Of a stretch of 7,914 nt of DNA, positions 1 through 6,712 are shown piece after piece. A model generated the notes under the pieces. The model was not told where the DNA came from and searched no databases. It saw nothing but the letters and a program-made list of their open reading frames with translations. Made by a program: the position numbers and the translations under genes. Source of the DNA: Fidelibacterota bacterium UBA2980. Lineage in GTDB: Bacteria; Fidelibacterota; Marinisomatia; Marinisomatales; Marinisomataceae. The stretch is from positions 14,907 through 22,820 of the forward strand of contig DEAO01000040.1 of assembly GCA_002348725.1 (NCBI GenBank), written 5' to 3'. Within the stretch, counting starts at the first letter, position 1. Every line of letters begins with the position of its first letter.

Positions 1-776
1 GAGCTTTCATCTTGACATGTTACTACAAGACCTGTAGGGATATGTGTAATTCTAATAGCAGATTCTGTTTTATTAACATGTTGCCCGCCAGCACCGCTTG
101 CACGATATGTATCAATTTTTAAATCAGATTCATTAATGTCAATTTCTGCCTGTTCAGCTTCTGGAAGAACAGCTACAGTAGCTGCAGAAGTATGTACTCG
201 ACCCCCAGACTCTGTTTTGGGTATTCTTTGAACGCGATGAACTCCACCTTCGTATTTATATATACCATATGAATTTTGTCCTTGAACATTAAAAATAATT
301 GATTTTAATCCACCAACCCCTATTTCATTCATATCCATTACTTTTATTGACATGCCTTTTTTTTCTGCATACTTAGAATACATTCTAAATAAATCTGCAG
401 CAAACAAAGCTGCTTCATCGCCTCCTGTGCCAGCTCTTATTTCAATAATTGCATTTTTGTTATCATTAGGATCATTTGTAATCAGTATTTTTGTTAATTG
501 TTGTTCTAAATCTGTAATTTTTTTCAGTAAAATAGGTTTTTCGCTCTTAATCAATTCTTCCATTTCCTTTTCTGAAGAAATTTCATCTAAATCATCTAGT
601 TCGCTATGCAAAAGAACAAATGTTTTGCTTAATTCATATGATTTTTCGATTGCACTTCTTTTTTTTGCTAAATCAGTCATCTTTCCCTGATTGAGTACAT
701 TATCAGGGTGTATCATTTCTTGAGTTATGTTGTCATATTCAACAATAATATCTTTGGCTTTAGATAGGATATCCAT
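1..776 (-). CDS. prfA: Peptide chain release factor 1 (RF1), 3' end cut by window
   Basis: RF1 recognises UAA and UAG stop codons in the ribosomal A site and triggers hydrolysis of the finished peptide. Translating from the ATG at 774-776 gives 258 codons before the window edge. The order is an alpha-helical N-terminal domain (about residues 1-100), the segment [12 protein letters not shown] that starts the RF core, [20 protein letters not shown] with the stop-codon tripeptide P186-K187-T188 (RF1-type PxT, not RF2-type SPF), and the catalytic GGQ loop [13 protein letters not shown] with Gly230-Gly231-Gln232. E. coli RF1 has GGQ at 233-235, so the start is well placed; an in-frame TAA lies two codons upstream. 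About 100 C-terminal residues are off the window. It is last of the visible operon, 26 nt after rpmE, with no clear Shine-Dalgarno site. The Lys in the PxT motif differs from E. coli Ala, but that position varies in the family. Confidence 0.97.
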   Translation of the reverse strand, partial: MDILSKAKDIIVEYDNITQEMIHPDNVLNQGKMTDLAKKRSAIEKSYELSKTFVLLHSELDDLDEISSEKEMEELIKSEKPILLKKITDLEQQLTKILITNDPNDNKNAIIEIRAGTGGDEAALFAADLFRMYSKYAEKKGMSIKVMDMNEIGVGGLKSIIFNVQGQNSYGIYKYEGGVHRVQRIPKTESGGRVHTSAATVAVLPEAEQAEIDINESDLKIDTYRASGAGGQHVNKTESAIRITHIPTGLVVTCQDES

Positions 777-802
777 AGGTTAAAATCAGTTAATAAAAAT
801 AT

Positions 803-1057
803 TTAGGAAGCTTTTTTCTTGTACTTACGATTGAATTTTTCAATACGTCCTGCTGTATCAACTAATGTACGTTGACCAGTATAGTACGGGTGTGATTGAT
901 CAGATATCTCTATTTTGAATAGAGGGTACTCGTTACCGTCTTCCCATTTAACGGTTTCATCTGTTTTCACAGTTGATTTGGTTAAAAAAGAGTAGTTAAT
1001 TGAACTATCTTCGAAAACCACTAATCTATATTCTTTAGAATGTATATCTTTTTTCAT
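803..1057 (-). CDS. rpmE: Ribosomal protein bL31, type B (zinc-free)
   Basis: This 84-residue basic protein is a large-subunit component near the central protuberance, at the subunit interface. It starts [17 protein letters not shown] and contains the bL31 signature [28 protein letters not shown]. It has no cysteine at all, so it lacks the CxxC zinc site of type A L31, and its length also fits the type B (rpmE2/ykgM-like) form. In E. coli the type B paralogue replaces type A in zinc shortage; here it sits in a housekeeping operon, so it may be the main L31. The ATG at 1055-1057 shares ATGA with the stop of the upstream aminotransferase gene, which suggests translational coupling. A weak GAG lies a few bases before the start. 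Its position between the rho segment and prfA matches a gene order common in bacteria. Confidence 0.96.
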   Translation of the reverse strand: MKKDIHSKEYRLVVFEDSSINYSFLTKSTVKTDETVKWEDGNEYPLFKIEISDQSHPYYTGQRTLVDTAGRIEKFNRKYKKKAS

Positions 1058-2250
1058 TTTAGCTCTTCTAAGCTTTTTCTTATTCTTTCAATTCCTTCTT
1101 TAATGATTTTTCTACTAGTTGCAAAAGAAAATCTTAAATAACCCTTTGCACCAAAACCATCACCTGCAACTGTTACTACATTTGCAGTGTCGAGAATATA
1201 GTCAGAAAGGTCGAAAGTGTCTTGTAAAATTTTACCATTTTTTGTTTCTTTATTTAAGTAATATGAAAAGTCTGGAAACATATAAAATGCCCCTCCTGGC
1301 ATATCACAATTAACACCGTTTAAACTGTTTAATTGATCAAACATCACCAGTCTTCTTTCTTCAAATTTTTTCTTCATATCTAAAACTGGCTGTTGGTTAC
1401 CTAAAAGAGCTGCAACAGAAGCTTTTTGGCCTATTGCATTTGGGCATGAAGTAGTTTGCCCTTGAATTTTCGACATAGCCTTAACAATAGATTCATTTCC
1501 AATGGCATATCCAATACGCCATCCGGTCATTGCATACGTTTTAGACATACTTCGGATTGTTAATACTTCAGCATTAACATTATTTAATTTATCAATTGCA
1601 GTGAATTCGTTATCATAAACTAATTCTTCATAAGTTTCATCTGAAATAACAATCCAATTATTTTTTTTACTTATATCTAATAATTTAATAATTGCGTCGT
1701 TAGACCAAACACCACCAGTAGGATTGCTAGGAGAATTAATAATAACTCCTTTAATGTCAGAATCAATTTTATGGTTTAGGTCGTCAAAATCTGGCTCAAA
1801 TTGTTTTGATGCTAAAGTGTCTACTAAAACAGGAGTAGCCCCAGATAGGGTAACAAACTCAGGAAAAGAAACCCAATAGGGTGAAAATATTACTACTTTG
1901 TCTCCTTTATCAAAAAGTGCCTGGCACGCAACAGATAGAGACTGTTTTCCTCCATTGGAAACAATAATTTGGGATATATCATAAGATAAGCCAGTCATGT
2001 TCCTAACTTTGTCTTTGATTGCTTCTTTTAACTCTAACATTCCAGACCCGGGAGTATATTTTGTATAACCATCAGCTATCGCTTTTTGGCCAGCTTCAAT
2101 AATATGTGATGGAGTATTAAAATCAGGTTCACCAACCCCAAAATTAATAACATCAATTCCCTTTGATCTAAGCGCTGCAGCCCTTGCAGTCATTTGTAAG
2201 GTAAACGATGGCTTAATTTTATCGACTAGCTTAGATAGCTTGATAGACAT
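1054..2250 (-). CDS. aspC: Class I PLP-dependent aminotransferase, aspartate aminotransferase type (Ib subgroup)
   Basis: This 398-residue cytosolic fold-type I transaminase probably interconverts aspartate and 2-oxoglutarate with oxaloacetate and glutamate. Visible landmarks are an N-terminal substrate region [26 protein letters not shown] (39-43), NSPSNPTGG with Asn176, [10 protein letters not shown] with Asp204 and Tyr207, [16 protein letters not shown] with the PLP Schiff-base Lys237 and phosphate-contacting Arg245, and LRFSFATS with Arg373, the expected substrate carboxylate-binding Arg. Lys101 in SNGGKQSL fits the bacterial Ib aspartate group, some members of which also use prephenate or aromatic acids, so the exact substrate is not settled by sequence. 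All catalytic residues are present and the length is normal. The ATG at 2248-2250 follows the rho stop codon with no gap, and the TGA overlaps the rpmE start, so it is tightly embedded in the operon. The gene symbol is by family, not proven orthology. Confidence 0.93.
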   Translation of the reverse strand: MSIKLSKLVDKIKPSFTLQMTARAAALRSKGIDVINFGVGEPDFNTPSHIIEAGQKAIADGYTKYTPGSGMLELKEAIKDKVRNMTGLSYDISQIIVSNGGKQSLSVACQALFDKGDKVVIFSPYWVSFPEFVTLSGATPVLVDTLASKQFEPDFDDLNHKIDSDIKGVIINSPSNPTGGVWSNDAIIKLLDISKKNNWIVISDETYEELVYDNEFTAIDKLNNVNAEVLTIRSMSKTYAMTGWRIGYAIGNESIVKAMSKIQGQTTSCPNAIGQKASVAALLGNQQPVLDMKKKFEERRLVMFDQLNSLNGVNCDMPGGAFYMFPDFSYYLNKETKNGKILQDTFDLSDYILDTANVVTVAGDGFGAKGYLRFSFATSRKIIKEGIERIRKSLEELK

Positions 2251-3534
2251 TTACTGACTCATTTTATCAAGAAATTCTTGATTTGTCTTTGATCGTCTCA
2301 TTCGTTCTTGCATAAAGGTCATTGCTTGTTCTGTAGTCATTTCTCCTAACATTTTTCTTAAAATCCACATTCGAGAAAGCTGTTGCTCTGACAATAACAG
2401 CTCTTCTTTTCTGGTTCCAGATTTCACAATGTTAAAAGAAGGGTAGATTCTTCGATCACTGAGTTCTCGATCAAGCACTAATTCCATATTGCCTGTCCCT
2501 TTAAATTCTTCAAAAATCACCCCATCCATTTTACTACCTGTATCAATTAATGCTGTTGCAATAATAGTTAAGCTTCCACCTTCTTCGGTATTTCTTGCAG
2601 CTCCAAAAAATTTCTTAGGATTTCTTAAAGCATTTGAATCAACTCCTCCTGATAGAATTTTACCACTATGTGCAGTAACAGCGTTATGTGCTCTACCTAA
2701 ACGAGTTATACTATCTAAAAGAATTACAACATCTTTTCCACACTCAACAAGTCTTTGTGCTTTTTTTAATGCCATATTTGATACTTGTACGTGTCGTTCT
2801 GGTCCTTCATCAAAAGTTGAGCTAACAACATCAGCATCAACGCTGCGTTTCATATCCGTTACCTCTTCTGGTCGTTCATCAATTAGCAGTATAATTAAAA
2901 CTGTTTCAGGGTGATTACGTCTAATTGCATTAGCAATTTTAGAGATTAAAATGGTTTTACCAGTTTTTGGTTGCGCAACAATTAATCCTCTTTGTCCTTT
3001 CCCGATAGGAGAAATAAGATCCATAATTCTCATAGACATATCACTGGTATTGGAAAGATTAAACTTTTCATTAGGATGTAAAGGCGTATAACGTTCAAAC
3101 GGCGTTTGCTTCCTTATGTCATCAGGTTTTAAACCATTAACTTCCAATAATTGTAATAAAGCATGGAATCTTTCTTTCGATTTCGGTGCACGAGTTGTGC
3201 CTTTAACAAAATGTCCAGTTTTTAATTTAAATCTTTTAATTTGAGATGGACTTACATAAATATCTTCAGGTCCTGGCAAATAATTATCGTTTACACTTCT
3301 TAAAAAGCCATATCCGTCTGGTAATATCTCTAATATTCCACCAGCTAGGCCATCATCTGTTTTTTTATCATCTTTTCTTTCATTGGCATCATTATTGTTT
3401 TTGCTTTCATTGCTTTTCATAATTTCTGCAATCAATTCATCTTTAGAAAAAGATGTTATTTTTTCAATACCCATGGTTTTTGCAATCTCTCGTAGATCGC
3501 TTACTTTTTTTTCTTTTAATTCATCTAATTTCAT
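2251..3534 (-). CDS. rho: Transcription termination factor Rho
   Basis: Rho is a hexameric RNA-dependent ATPase that loads on unstructured C-rich RNA and pulls RNA polymerase off. The 427 residues comprise an N-terminal Rho helix-bundle (about 1-40, [14 protein letters not shown]), a short Lys/Asn/Asp-rich linker (about 41-61), the cold-shock-like RNA-binding domain with DGYGFLRS (73-80), and the RecA-like motor. The motor shows Walker A AQPKTGKT (187-194), [12 protein letters not shown] (217-228), Walker [17 protein letters not shown] (269-284), the Q-loop [10 protein letters not shown] and the R-loop/[11 protein letters not shown] region. All motor motifs are intact. Gln188 replaces the Pro of E. 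coli APPKAGKT, a form I associate with FCB-group Rho. The ATG at 3532-3534 is supported by a GAGGA ribosome site four bases upstream. It lies 59 nt after folC, the largest gap within the operon, and its stop abuts the aspC start. Confidence 0.98.
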   Translation of the reverse strand: MKLDELKEKKVSDLREIAKTMGIEKITSFSKDELIAEIMKSNESKNNNDANERKDDKKTDDGLAGGILEILPDGYGFLRSVNDNYLPGPEDIYVSPSQIKRFKLKTGHFVKGTTRAPKSKERFHALLQLLEVNGLKPDDIRKQTPFERYTPLHPNEKFNLSNTSDMSMRIMDLISPIGKGQRGLIVAQPKTGKTILISKIANAIRRNHPETVLIILLIDERPEEVTDMKRSVDADVVSSTFDEGPERHVQVSNMALKKAQRLVECGKDVVILLDSITRLGRAHNAVTAHSGKILSGGVDSNALRNPKKFFGAARNTEEGGSLTIIATALIDTGSKMDGVIFEEFKGTGNMELVLDRELSDRRIYPSFNIVKSGTRKEELLLSEQQLSRMWILRKMLGEMTTEQAMTFMQERMRRSKTNQEFLDKMSQ

Positions 3535-3593
3535 TGATTCCTCATGTTGTGAAAATATTTTTAGGGGAAATAACCTCGAAAATCCAAATTACA
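3535..3593 (-). other. Short folC-rho intergenic gap
   Basis: 59 bases holding the rho ribosome site and no convincing hairpin terminator or promoter, so read-through from folC into rho is likely. Confidence 0.5.
3539..3543 (-). promoter_or_regulatory. Shine-Dalgarno site of rho
   Basis: Minus-strand GAGGA followed by ATCA and the ATG. It is the only clear ribosome site among the six operon genes, the others relying on overlap or close spacing, and it fixes the rho start. Confidence 0.75.
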
Positions 3594-3656
3594 CTATATT
3601 GTTCCATTGTCAAAGGAAAAATCAAAAAACTTGTATAATTGACTTGCAATATAGTG
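3592..3656. repeat. Inverted repeat at the folC 3' end
   Basis: CACTATATTG (3592-3601) and its exact complement CAATATAGTG (3647-3656) flank about 45 bases of the folC C-terminal coding sequence. A near copy, CACTATACTG, follows at 3680-3689. The arms are AT-rich and mostly coding, so the function is uncertain. Confidence 0.4.
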
Positions 3657-4838
3657 GCTACCAAAAACTACTTTTGGTCCACTATACTGAATTAATCGAA
3701 CTTCGTGCAGTGCATCATCAAGGTTATTAATAAATTTAAATTTTTTAAGCTTTGTATTAGATATAATATCTTCTTCTTGTAAAATATCTTTCGAATCAAT
3801 TGTAGATATAATTAATTTTTCGAAATTGTTATCTAAAAGAGTTAAAAATTTATCAGTTATTTTATCATTTTTTAAAACTAGCAAACCAATTGGTTTTGCA
3901 TTATATATGTTTGACAAATCTTTTGTGAGCTTACTAACTGCGCTTGCATTGTGAGCAACATCATAAAAAAAATTGTTTTCCATTAATTGCATTCTACCTG
4001 GCCATGTCCAATGCTTCAATGCAGATTGTATATCTGATATTTTAATTTCATTAAAATGTTTTTGGCATGTTTCAATTGCTAGGACAGCATTATCCTTTTG
4101 ATAAGATCCAGCTTGTGGAAGATGAAACTCATTATTGTCATATAAAAAAACAAGGGAGCGTGAATTATGTTTTATAATCTTGGATTTATTCATATCAATT
4201 TTTTTTAAATCACAATTTTTATCCTTAGCATGCTGTTCGATTATTCCAATGACTTCTTTATTCGAATTTGCTGTGAGTGCTGGAATTTCTTTTTTAAAAA
4301 TTCCACACTTTTCAGATGTAATCAACTCAATGGATTCGCCTAAAATATGTGTATGGTCATAATCAATTTCGGTAATAATTGTTTGGATAGGGGAAATTAC
4401 ATTTGTGGAATCCAAACGCCCCCCTAACCCTGTTTCAATAATTGCAATATCGACATTATTTTTGGCAAAATAAGAAAAGGCAAGAGCAGTTGTAGTTTCA
4501 AAAAAAGTGATAGAGCTATCTTTAATAATTTTTTTATGCTGGTTTACAAAATTAACAATTTTTTCATCAGAAATTGGGGAGCCATTAATTCTTATTCGCT
4601 CGTTAAATCTCACTAGGTGTGGAGAAGTATAAAGACCAACTTTTAAACCATGTTGTTGTAAAATTTTTGCCAAAATAGAAGCGGTGGAACCCTTTCCGTT
4701 TGTCCCTGCTAAGTGGATAGTTTTGATTTTCTGATGAGGATTATCACATACGTTCAAAAATGATTCAATATTTTCTAATCCAAGCTTAATGCCTCGATTA
4801 TGAAGTTTGTATAAAAATTCTAATGTTGGATTAATCAT
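3594..4838 (-). CDS. folC: Bifunctional folylpolyglutamate synthase/dihydrofolate synthase
   Basis: This Mur-ligase-family enzyme adds glutamate to dihydropteroate and/or to reduced folates using ATP, in the cytosol. Numbering from the chosen start (414 residues): P-loop AGTNGKGSTA (44-53), TSPHLVRFNERIRING (71-86, folate loop), ETTTALAF, ETGLGGRLDSTNVI (135-148), DYDHTHILG (159-167), SEKCGIFKK with the expected carbamylated Lys177, WPGRMQ (279-284) and YDVAHNASA (292-300). All core motifs are present and the length is typical. I chose the ATG at 4836-4838 (MINPTLEFLYKL), which overlaps the amidase stop by 8 nt and begins like other FolC proteins. An ATG ten codons further up (4866-4868) is in frame but would add MLCSNIRNHS and overlap the amidase by 38 nt. 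Neither has a clear Shine-Dalgarno site, so translational coupling is likely. Whether it has both activities cannot be read from the sequence. Confidence 0.95.
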   Translation of the reverse strand: MINPTLEFLYKLHNRGIKLGLENIESFLNVCDNPHQKIKTIHLAGTNGKGSTASILAKILQQHGLKVGLYTSPHLVRFNERIRINGSPISDEKIVNFVNQHKKIIKDSSITFFETTTALAFSYFAKNNVDIAIIETGLGGRLDSTNVISPIQTIITEIDYDHTHILGESIELITSEKCGIFKKEIPALTANSNKEVIGIIEQHAKDKNCDLKKIDMNKSKIIKHNSRSLVFLYDNNEFHLPQAGSYQKDNAVLAIETCQKHFNEIKISDIQSALKHWTWPGRMQLMENNFFYDVAHNASAVSKLTKDLSNIYNAKPIGLLVLKNDKITDKFLTLLDNNFEKLIISTIDSKDILQEEDIISNTKLKKFKFINNLDDALHEVRLIQYSGPKVVFGSHYIASQLYKFFDFSFDNGTI

Positions 4839-5985
4839 CGAATGATTTCTGATATTTGAGCACAGCATAATAGATTGATGTGGCTAACATATCACGATAA
4901 CTAGAGCTATTTAATTTTTTTTCTTCATTGGGATTTGAAATAAATCCAAGCTCAATTAAAACATTTGGCATTGATGCGCCCATTAATACATAAAAACCAG
5001 CTTGTTTTACGCCTCTATCTTTGCTCTGGACTCTTTTTTTAATTTCATTCTGTACAAGCGATGCAAATTCTTCGCTTTTTGCAGCAAATGCGCTCTGAGC
5101 AATGGTTGCTTTTATTAAATCTTCGTTTGTTAATTTTTTACCGGAAAATCCTTCTAGCTCCAAAGCTGCATTTTCTCTAGCAGCTACTCTTACAGCTGCT
5201 TCATTTTTATTTGGACCAATTAAAAATGTTTCAAATCCGCTAGCCCTTCTATCTTCAGCAGCATTTGTATGAATACTAATGAATAAATCTCCTTCATTAG
5301 CATTTGCAAACTTTGTTCTATCTTGTAATCGAAGAAAAATATCTTCCTCTCTTGTTAAAATAACTTTGGTTTTTGAATTTCTTTCAATCTTTCTTGCTAA
5401 CCTCTTTGAGACATCAAGAACTATATCTTTTTCTTTAGTCCCTCTATAGCCAACAGCTCCTGGATCTTTCCCGCCGTGGCCTGGATCAATAATAATTGTA
5501 TCAAATTTCCATTTTTTCTTTTCTTGATATAAGTCTACTGGGTTTGTTGATACCTCTTGGGATATAAATTTATTTTGAATAGACAAAGAGCTATAATCCA
5601 TAACATAACTAGAGCCTGTTTTTTCATTTAAAAGATCTAAAAAGTCATCAATAGGAGCATAAAAAATACCTTTTTTATAAATAATATTATTTTTTAGCTG
5701 ATAAGGTTTATCATCAATAATAATAAAGGAAATATTTCCAGTAACTTTAATTTTAACATTCCCTAAAGAAAAAACAATTTTTTGAACATCTTTATTAATA
5801 AAATTTTTCTTTAATAAAGCGCTAGAGAAGTCATTTAACGAAAAATAATATCTTTGTTCTTTGATATACTCTATTGTACCTAAAACAGAGTTATTGGATC
5901 CTATCATTTTAATTTCTTGTTGAACGCCTGCAAAAGACCAAGAAAACAATAAAAGGAAATAATATAGATATATAAACAACTTCAC
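4831..5985 (-). CDS. Secreted N-acetylmuramoyl-L-alanine amidase (Amidase_3 family)
   Basis: This is a periplasmic zinc hydrolase that cuts the amide bond between MurNAc and the stem peptide, typically in daughter-cell separation or wall turnover (AmiA/B/C, CwlC relatives). The 384 residues begin with a signal peptide (MKLFIYLYYFLLLFSWSFA, likely cut after Ala19). About residues 65-140 resemble the copper-amine-oxidase-like N-terminal stalk domain (a small beta repeat ending in FYAPIDDFLDLL), although this match is weak. The catalytic domain starts near 160: IDPGHGGKDPG with His170, EKDIVLD with Glu185, FISIHTNAA with His239 and VLIELGFISN with catalytic Glu345. All four key residues are present. 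The start is GTG at 5983-5985, directly preceded by an in-frame TAA; no Shine-Dalgarno is visible and the codon lies in a short palindrome. It heads the visible operon, overlapping folC by 8 nt. Confidence 0.93.
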   Translation of the reverse strand: MKLFIYLYYFLLLFSWSFAGVQQEIKMIGSNNSVLGTIEYIKEQRYYFSLNDFSSALLKKNFINKDVQKIVFSLGNVKIKVTGNISFIIIDDKPYQLKNNIIYKKGIFYAPIDDFLDLLNEKTGSSYVMDYSSLSIQNKFISQEVSTNPVDLYQEKKKWKFDTIIIDPGHGGKDPGAVGYRGTKEKDIVLDVSKRLARKIERNSKTKVILTREEDIFLRLQDRTKFANANEGDLFISIHTNAAEDRRASGFETFLIGPNKNEAAVRVAARENAALELEGFSGKKLTNEDLIKATIAQSAFAAKSEEFASLVQNEIKKRVQSKDRGVKQAGFYVLMGASMPNVLIELGFISNPNEEKKLNSSSYRDMLATSIYYAVLKYQKSFDD

Positions 5986-5993
5986 TTAGTGAA
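5981..5993. repeat. Palindrome covering the amidase start codon
   Basis: TTCACTTAGTGAA is a perfect inverted repeat about a central T. In minus-strand RNA it could fold as a 5-bp stem with a UAA loop and would bury the GUG start. It could be an operator half-site pair, a weak translational control, or chance. Confidence 0.4.
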
Positions 5994-5996
5994 ATT

Positions 5997-6002
5997 ATCA
6001 TA
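5997..6002 (-). promoter_or_regulatory. Candidate -10 element for the amidase operon
   Basis: Minus-strand TATGAT matches five of six bases of TATAAT and lies just after the upstream terminator-like hairpin. Transcription would begin only about five bases before the GTG, giving an almost leaderless mRNA, which fits the missing Shine-Dalgarno site. No good -35 is seen at the usual distance (TTTGGG at 6020-6025), so support is weak. Confidence 0.25.
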
Positions 6003-6011
6003 AAATAAGAC

Positions 6012-6046
6012 TAAAAGGGCCCAAAAAGTGAGCCCTTTTATTTTTT
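6012..6046 (-). terminator. Intrinsic terminator after the second small membrane-protein gene
   Basis: Arms TAAAAGGGC (6012-6020) and GCCCTTTTA (6032-6040) pair fully. On the minus strand a U-G and a C-G pair extend the stem to 11 bp with a 7-nt loop. It begins 33 nt beyond the stop of the 6073-6285 gene and lies between that gene and the amidase. On the minus strand the U-rich part is UUUUAGUCUUAUUUU. On the plus strand it is UUUUAUUUUUU (to 6046), which is better, so the element may stop transcription in both directions. Confidence 0.75.
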
Positions 6047-6072
6047 AAGAATTTGTGATCAAAAAATATTAA

Positions 6073-6285
6073 TTATTTTTTCATCCACATTGCAACGATT
6101 GCAATAGTGATTAGGCCAGCAAGCCCGTTGTCACCAATTGTTCCCATTGCAGCACCAATGTTGCCAATTACACCGAATACATCGTTGTAAAGAATACCAA
6201 TAACAACACCAGCAACTAATAAATTAATTGCTAATCCTGTCAGCGTTGACAAGACATCATTAATCATCTTTATAGCATTATTCAT
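6073..6285 (-). CDS. Small two-helix membrane protein B, paralogue of the adjacent gene; function unknown
   Basis: I do not recognise this 70-residue protein. It is very hydrophobic, with a short polar/amphipathic start (MNNAIKMINDVLSTLTG), a likely membrane helix at about 18-33, a glycine/alanine-rich middle (FGVIGNIGAAMGTIG), then DNGLAGL (52-58) leading into a second helix and a lysine-ended tail (MWMKK). It aligns without gaps to the neighbouring 68-residue protein, with about 19 identical positions including MI(7-8), LS(12-13), LTG(15-17), DNGL(52-55), GL(57-58) and W67. No signal cleavage site, cysteine or catalytic motif is seen. The ATG at 6283-6285 has a strong AAGGAGA five bases upstream. 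A GC-rich hairpin follows the gene. Possible roles are an oligomeric membrane or envelope component or a pore; these are guesses. It lacks the mid-helix acidic residue of ATP synthase subunit c. Confidence 0.85.
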   Translation of the reverse strand: MNNAIKMINDVLSTLTGLAINLLVAGVVIGILYNDVFGVIGNIGAAMGTIGDNGLAGLITIAIVAMWMKK

Positions 6286-6290
6286 TTTTT

Positions 6291-6297
6291 TCTCCTT
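6291..6297 (-). promoter_or_regulatory. Strong Shine-Dalgarno site of small membrane protein B
   Basis: Minus-strand AAGGAGA separated by AAAAA from the ATG at 6283-6285. It is near ideal and much stronger than most sites in the downstream operon, which supports real and high translation of this small gene. Confidence 0.85.
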
Positions 6298-6324
6298 AAA
6301 CTTTTTATTATCATCGTATTTATA

Positions 6325-6347
6325 TAGGGGCTCATAAAGAGCCCCTA
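6325..6347 (-). other. GC-rich hairpin between the two small membrane-protein genes
   Basis: TAGGGGCTC (6325-6333) and GAGCCCCTA (6339-6347) form a perfect 9-bp stem with a 5-nt loop, about 29 nt after the stop of the first small gene. The minus-strand 3' flank is TATAAATACG, so there is no proper U-run. It may be a leaky terminator, a barrier protecting the upstream mRNA from 3' exonucleases, or a processing site that sets the ratio of the two proteins. Its GGGCTC core is shared with the hairpin after the second gene. Confidence 0.7.
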
Positions 6348-6376
6348 CATCTTACGACTAATGCATTAATCTAAAC

Positions 6377-6583
6377 TTATAACCAAGACAAGAAAACCAC
6401 TAAAACTAGTAGTCCTGTAAGGCCATTATCAGTAAATGCACTAACTAAATCAGCAATGCCGCCTAATGGATCTAAACCTGTTGACCATAGTACGTTTGCA
6501 AACACTAAAAAGATGATTGCAGCTTTAACTACGCCTGTTAATCCACTTAAAGCACCGCTTATCATTGAATCCCATGAAGCCAT
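6377..6583 (-). CDS. Small two-helix membrane protein A, paralogue of the adjacent gene; function unknown
   Basis: I do not recognise this 68-residue protein. It has a short amphipathic N-terminus (MASWDSMISGALSGLTG), a likely membrane helix at about 18-33 containing Lys20 at its border, a middle with GLDPLGGIADLVSAF, then TDNGLTGL (51-58) and a second hydrophobic helix running to the C-terminus (VLVVFLSWL). Aligned residue for residue with the protein encoded at 6073-6285, the two share about 28% identity, concentrated in LSxLTG near the start and DNGLxGL near the end, so they appear to be an old tandem duplication. The ATG at 6581-6583 has a near-perfect AAGGAGGA site. It is the first minus-strand gene after the divergent promoter region shared with eno. 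Its C-terminus ends within the membrane segment, with no polar tail, unlike its paralogue. Coding is well supported by the ribosome site, the paralogy and the compositional contrast with the flanks. Confidence 0.87.
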   Translation of the reverse strand: MASWDSMISGALSGLTGVVKAAIIFLVFANVLWSTGLDPLGGIADLVSAFTDNGLTGLLVLVVFLSWL

Positions 6584-6588
6584 GTTAT

Positions 6589-6596
6589 TCCTCCTT
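6589..6596 (-). promoter_or_regulatory. Near-perfect Shine-Dalgarno site of small membrane protein A
   Basis: Minus-strand AAGGAGGA followed by ATAAC and the ATG at 6581-6583. This is the strongest ribosome site in the window and fixes the start. Confidence 0.88.
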
Positions 6597-6712
6597 GATT
6601 AGTTAACGTAAAAAAGAGACAAAATCCCCGAAAAACCCGTGAGCTTCTGACTCTTTTCTCTTAATCATGTCAATATGATTTTTTTTGTTTAAAACGTTCA
6701 TATTTACATATT

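Noticed and set aside
352..690. Plus-strand open frame of 112 codons
   Set aside because: Lies antisense inside the well-supported prfA gene, has no ribosome site or recognisable protein features, and is a composition shadow.
2489..2914. Plus-strand open frame of 141 codons
   Set aside because: Antisense to the conserved Rho motor domain; Ser/Thr/Leu-rich shadow with no family resemblance.
3383..3730. Plus-strand open frames across the rho start and folC end
   Set aside because: They cover two conserved minus-strand gene ends, lack ribosome sites and resemble no family; shadows.
4839..4868. Ten-codon N-terminal extension of FolC
   Set aside because: Would lie wholly inside the amidase 3' end, lacks a ribosome site, and adds residues not matching the usual FolC N-terminus.
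6359..6368. Palindrome TAATGCATTA just after small gene A
   Set aside because: Short, AT-rich and without partner sites; expected by chance often enough in this composition.
6073..6583. Small proteins as ATP synthase subunit c, holin or pilin
   Set aside because: Size and two helices fit loosely, but the acidic residue needed in subunit c is absent, no lysis or phage neighbours exist, and no pilin processing site or secretion genes are nearby.
6668..6673. Perfect minus-strand TTGACA before the small membrane genes
   Set aside because: No acceptable -10 at 16-18 bp (TCAGAA and neighbours), so not called as a promoter by itself; it also falls within the AATCAT inverted repeat.
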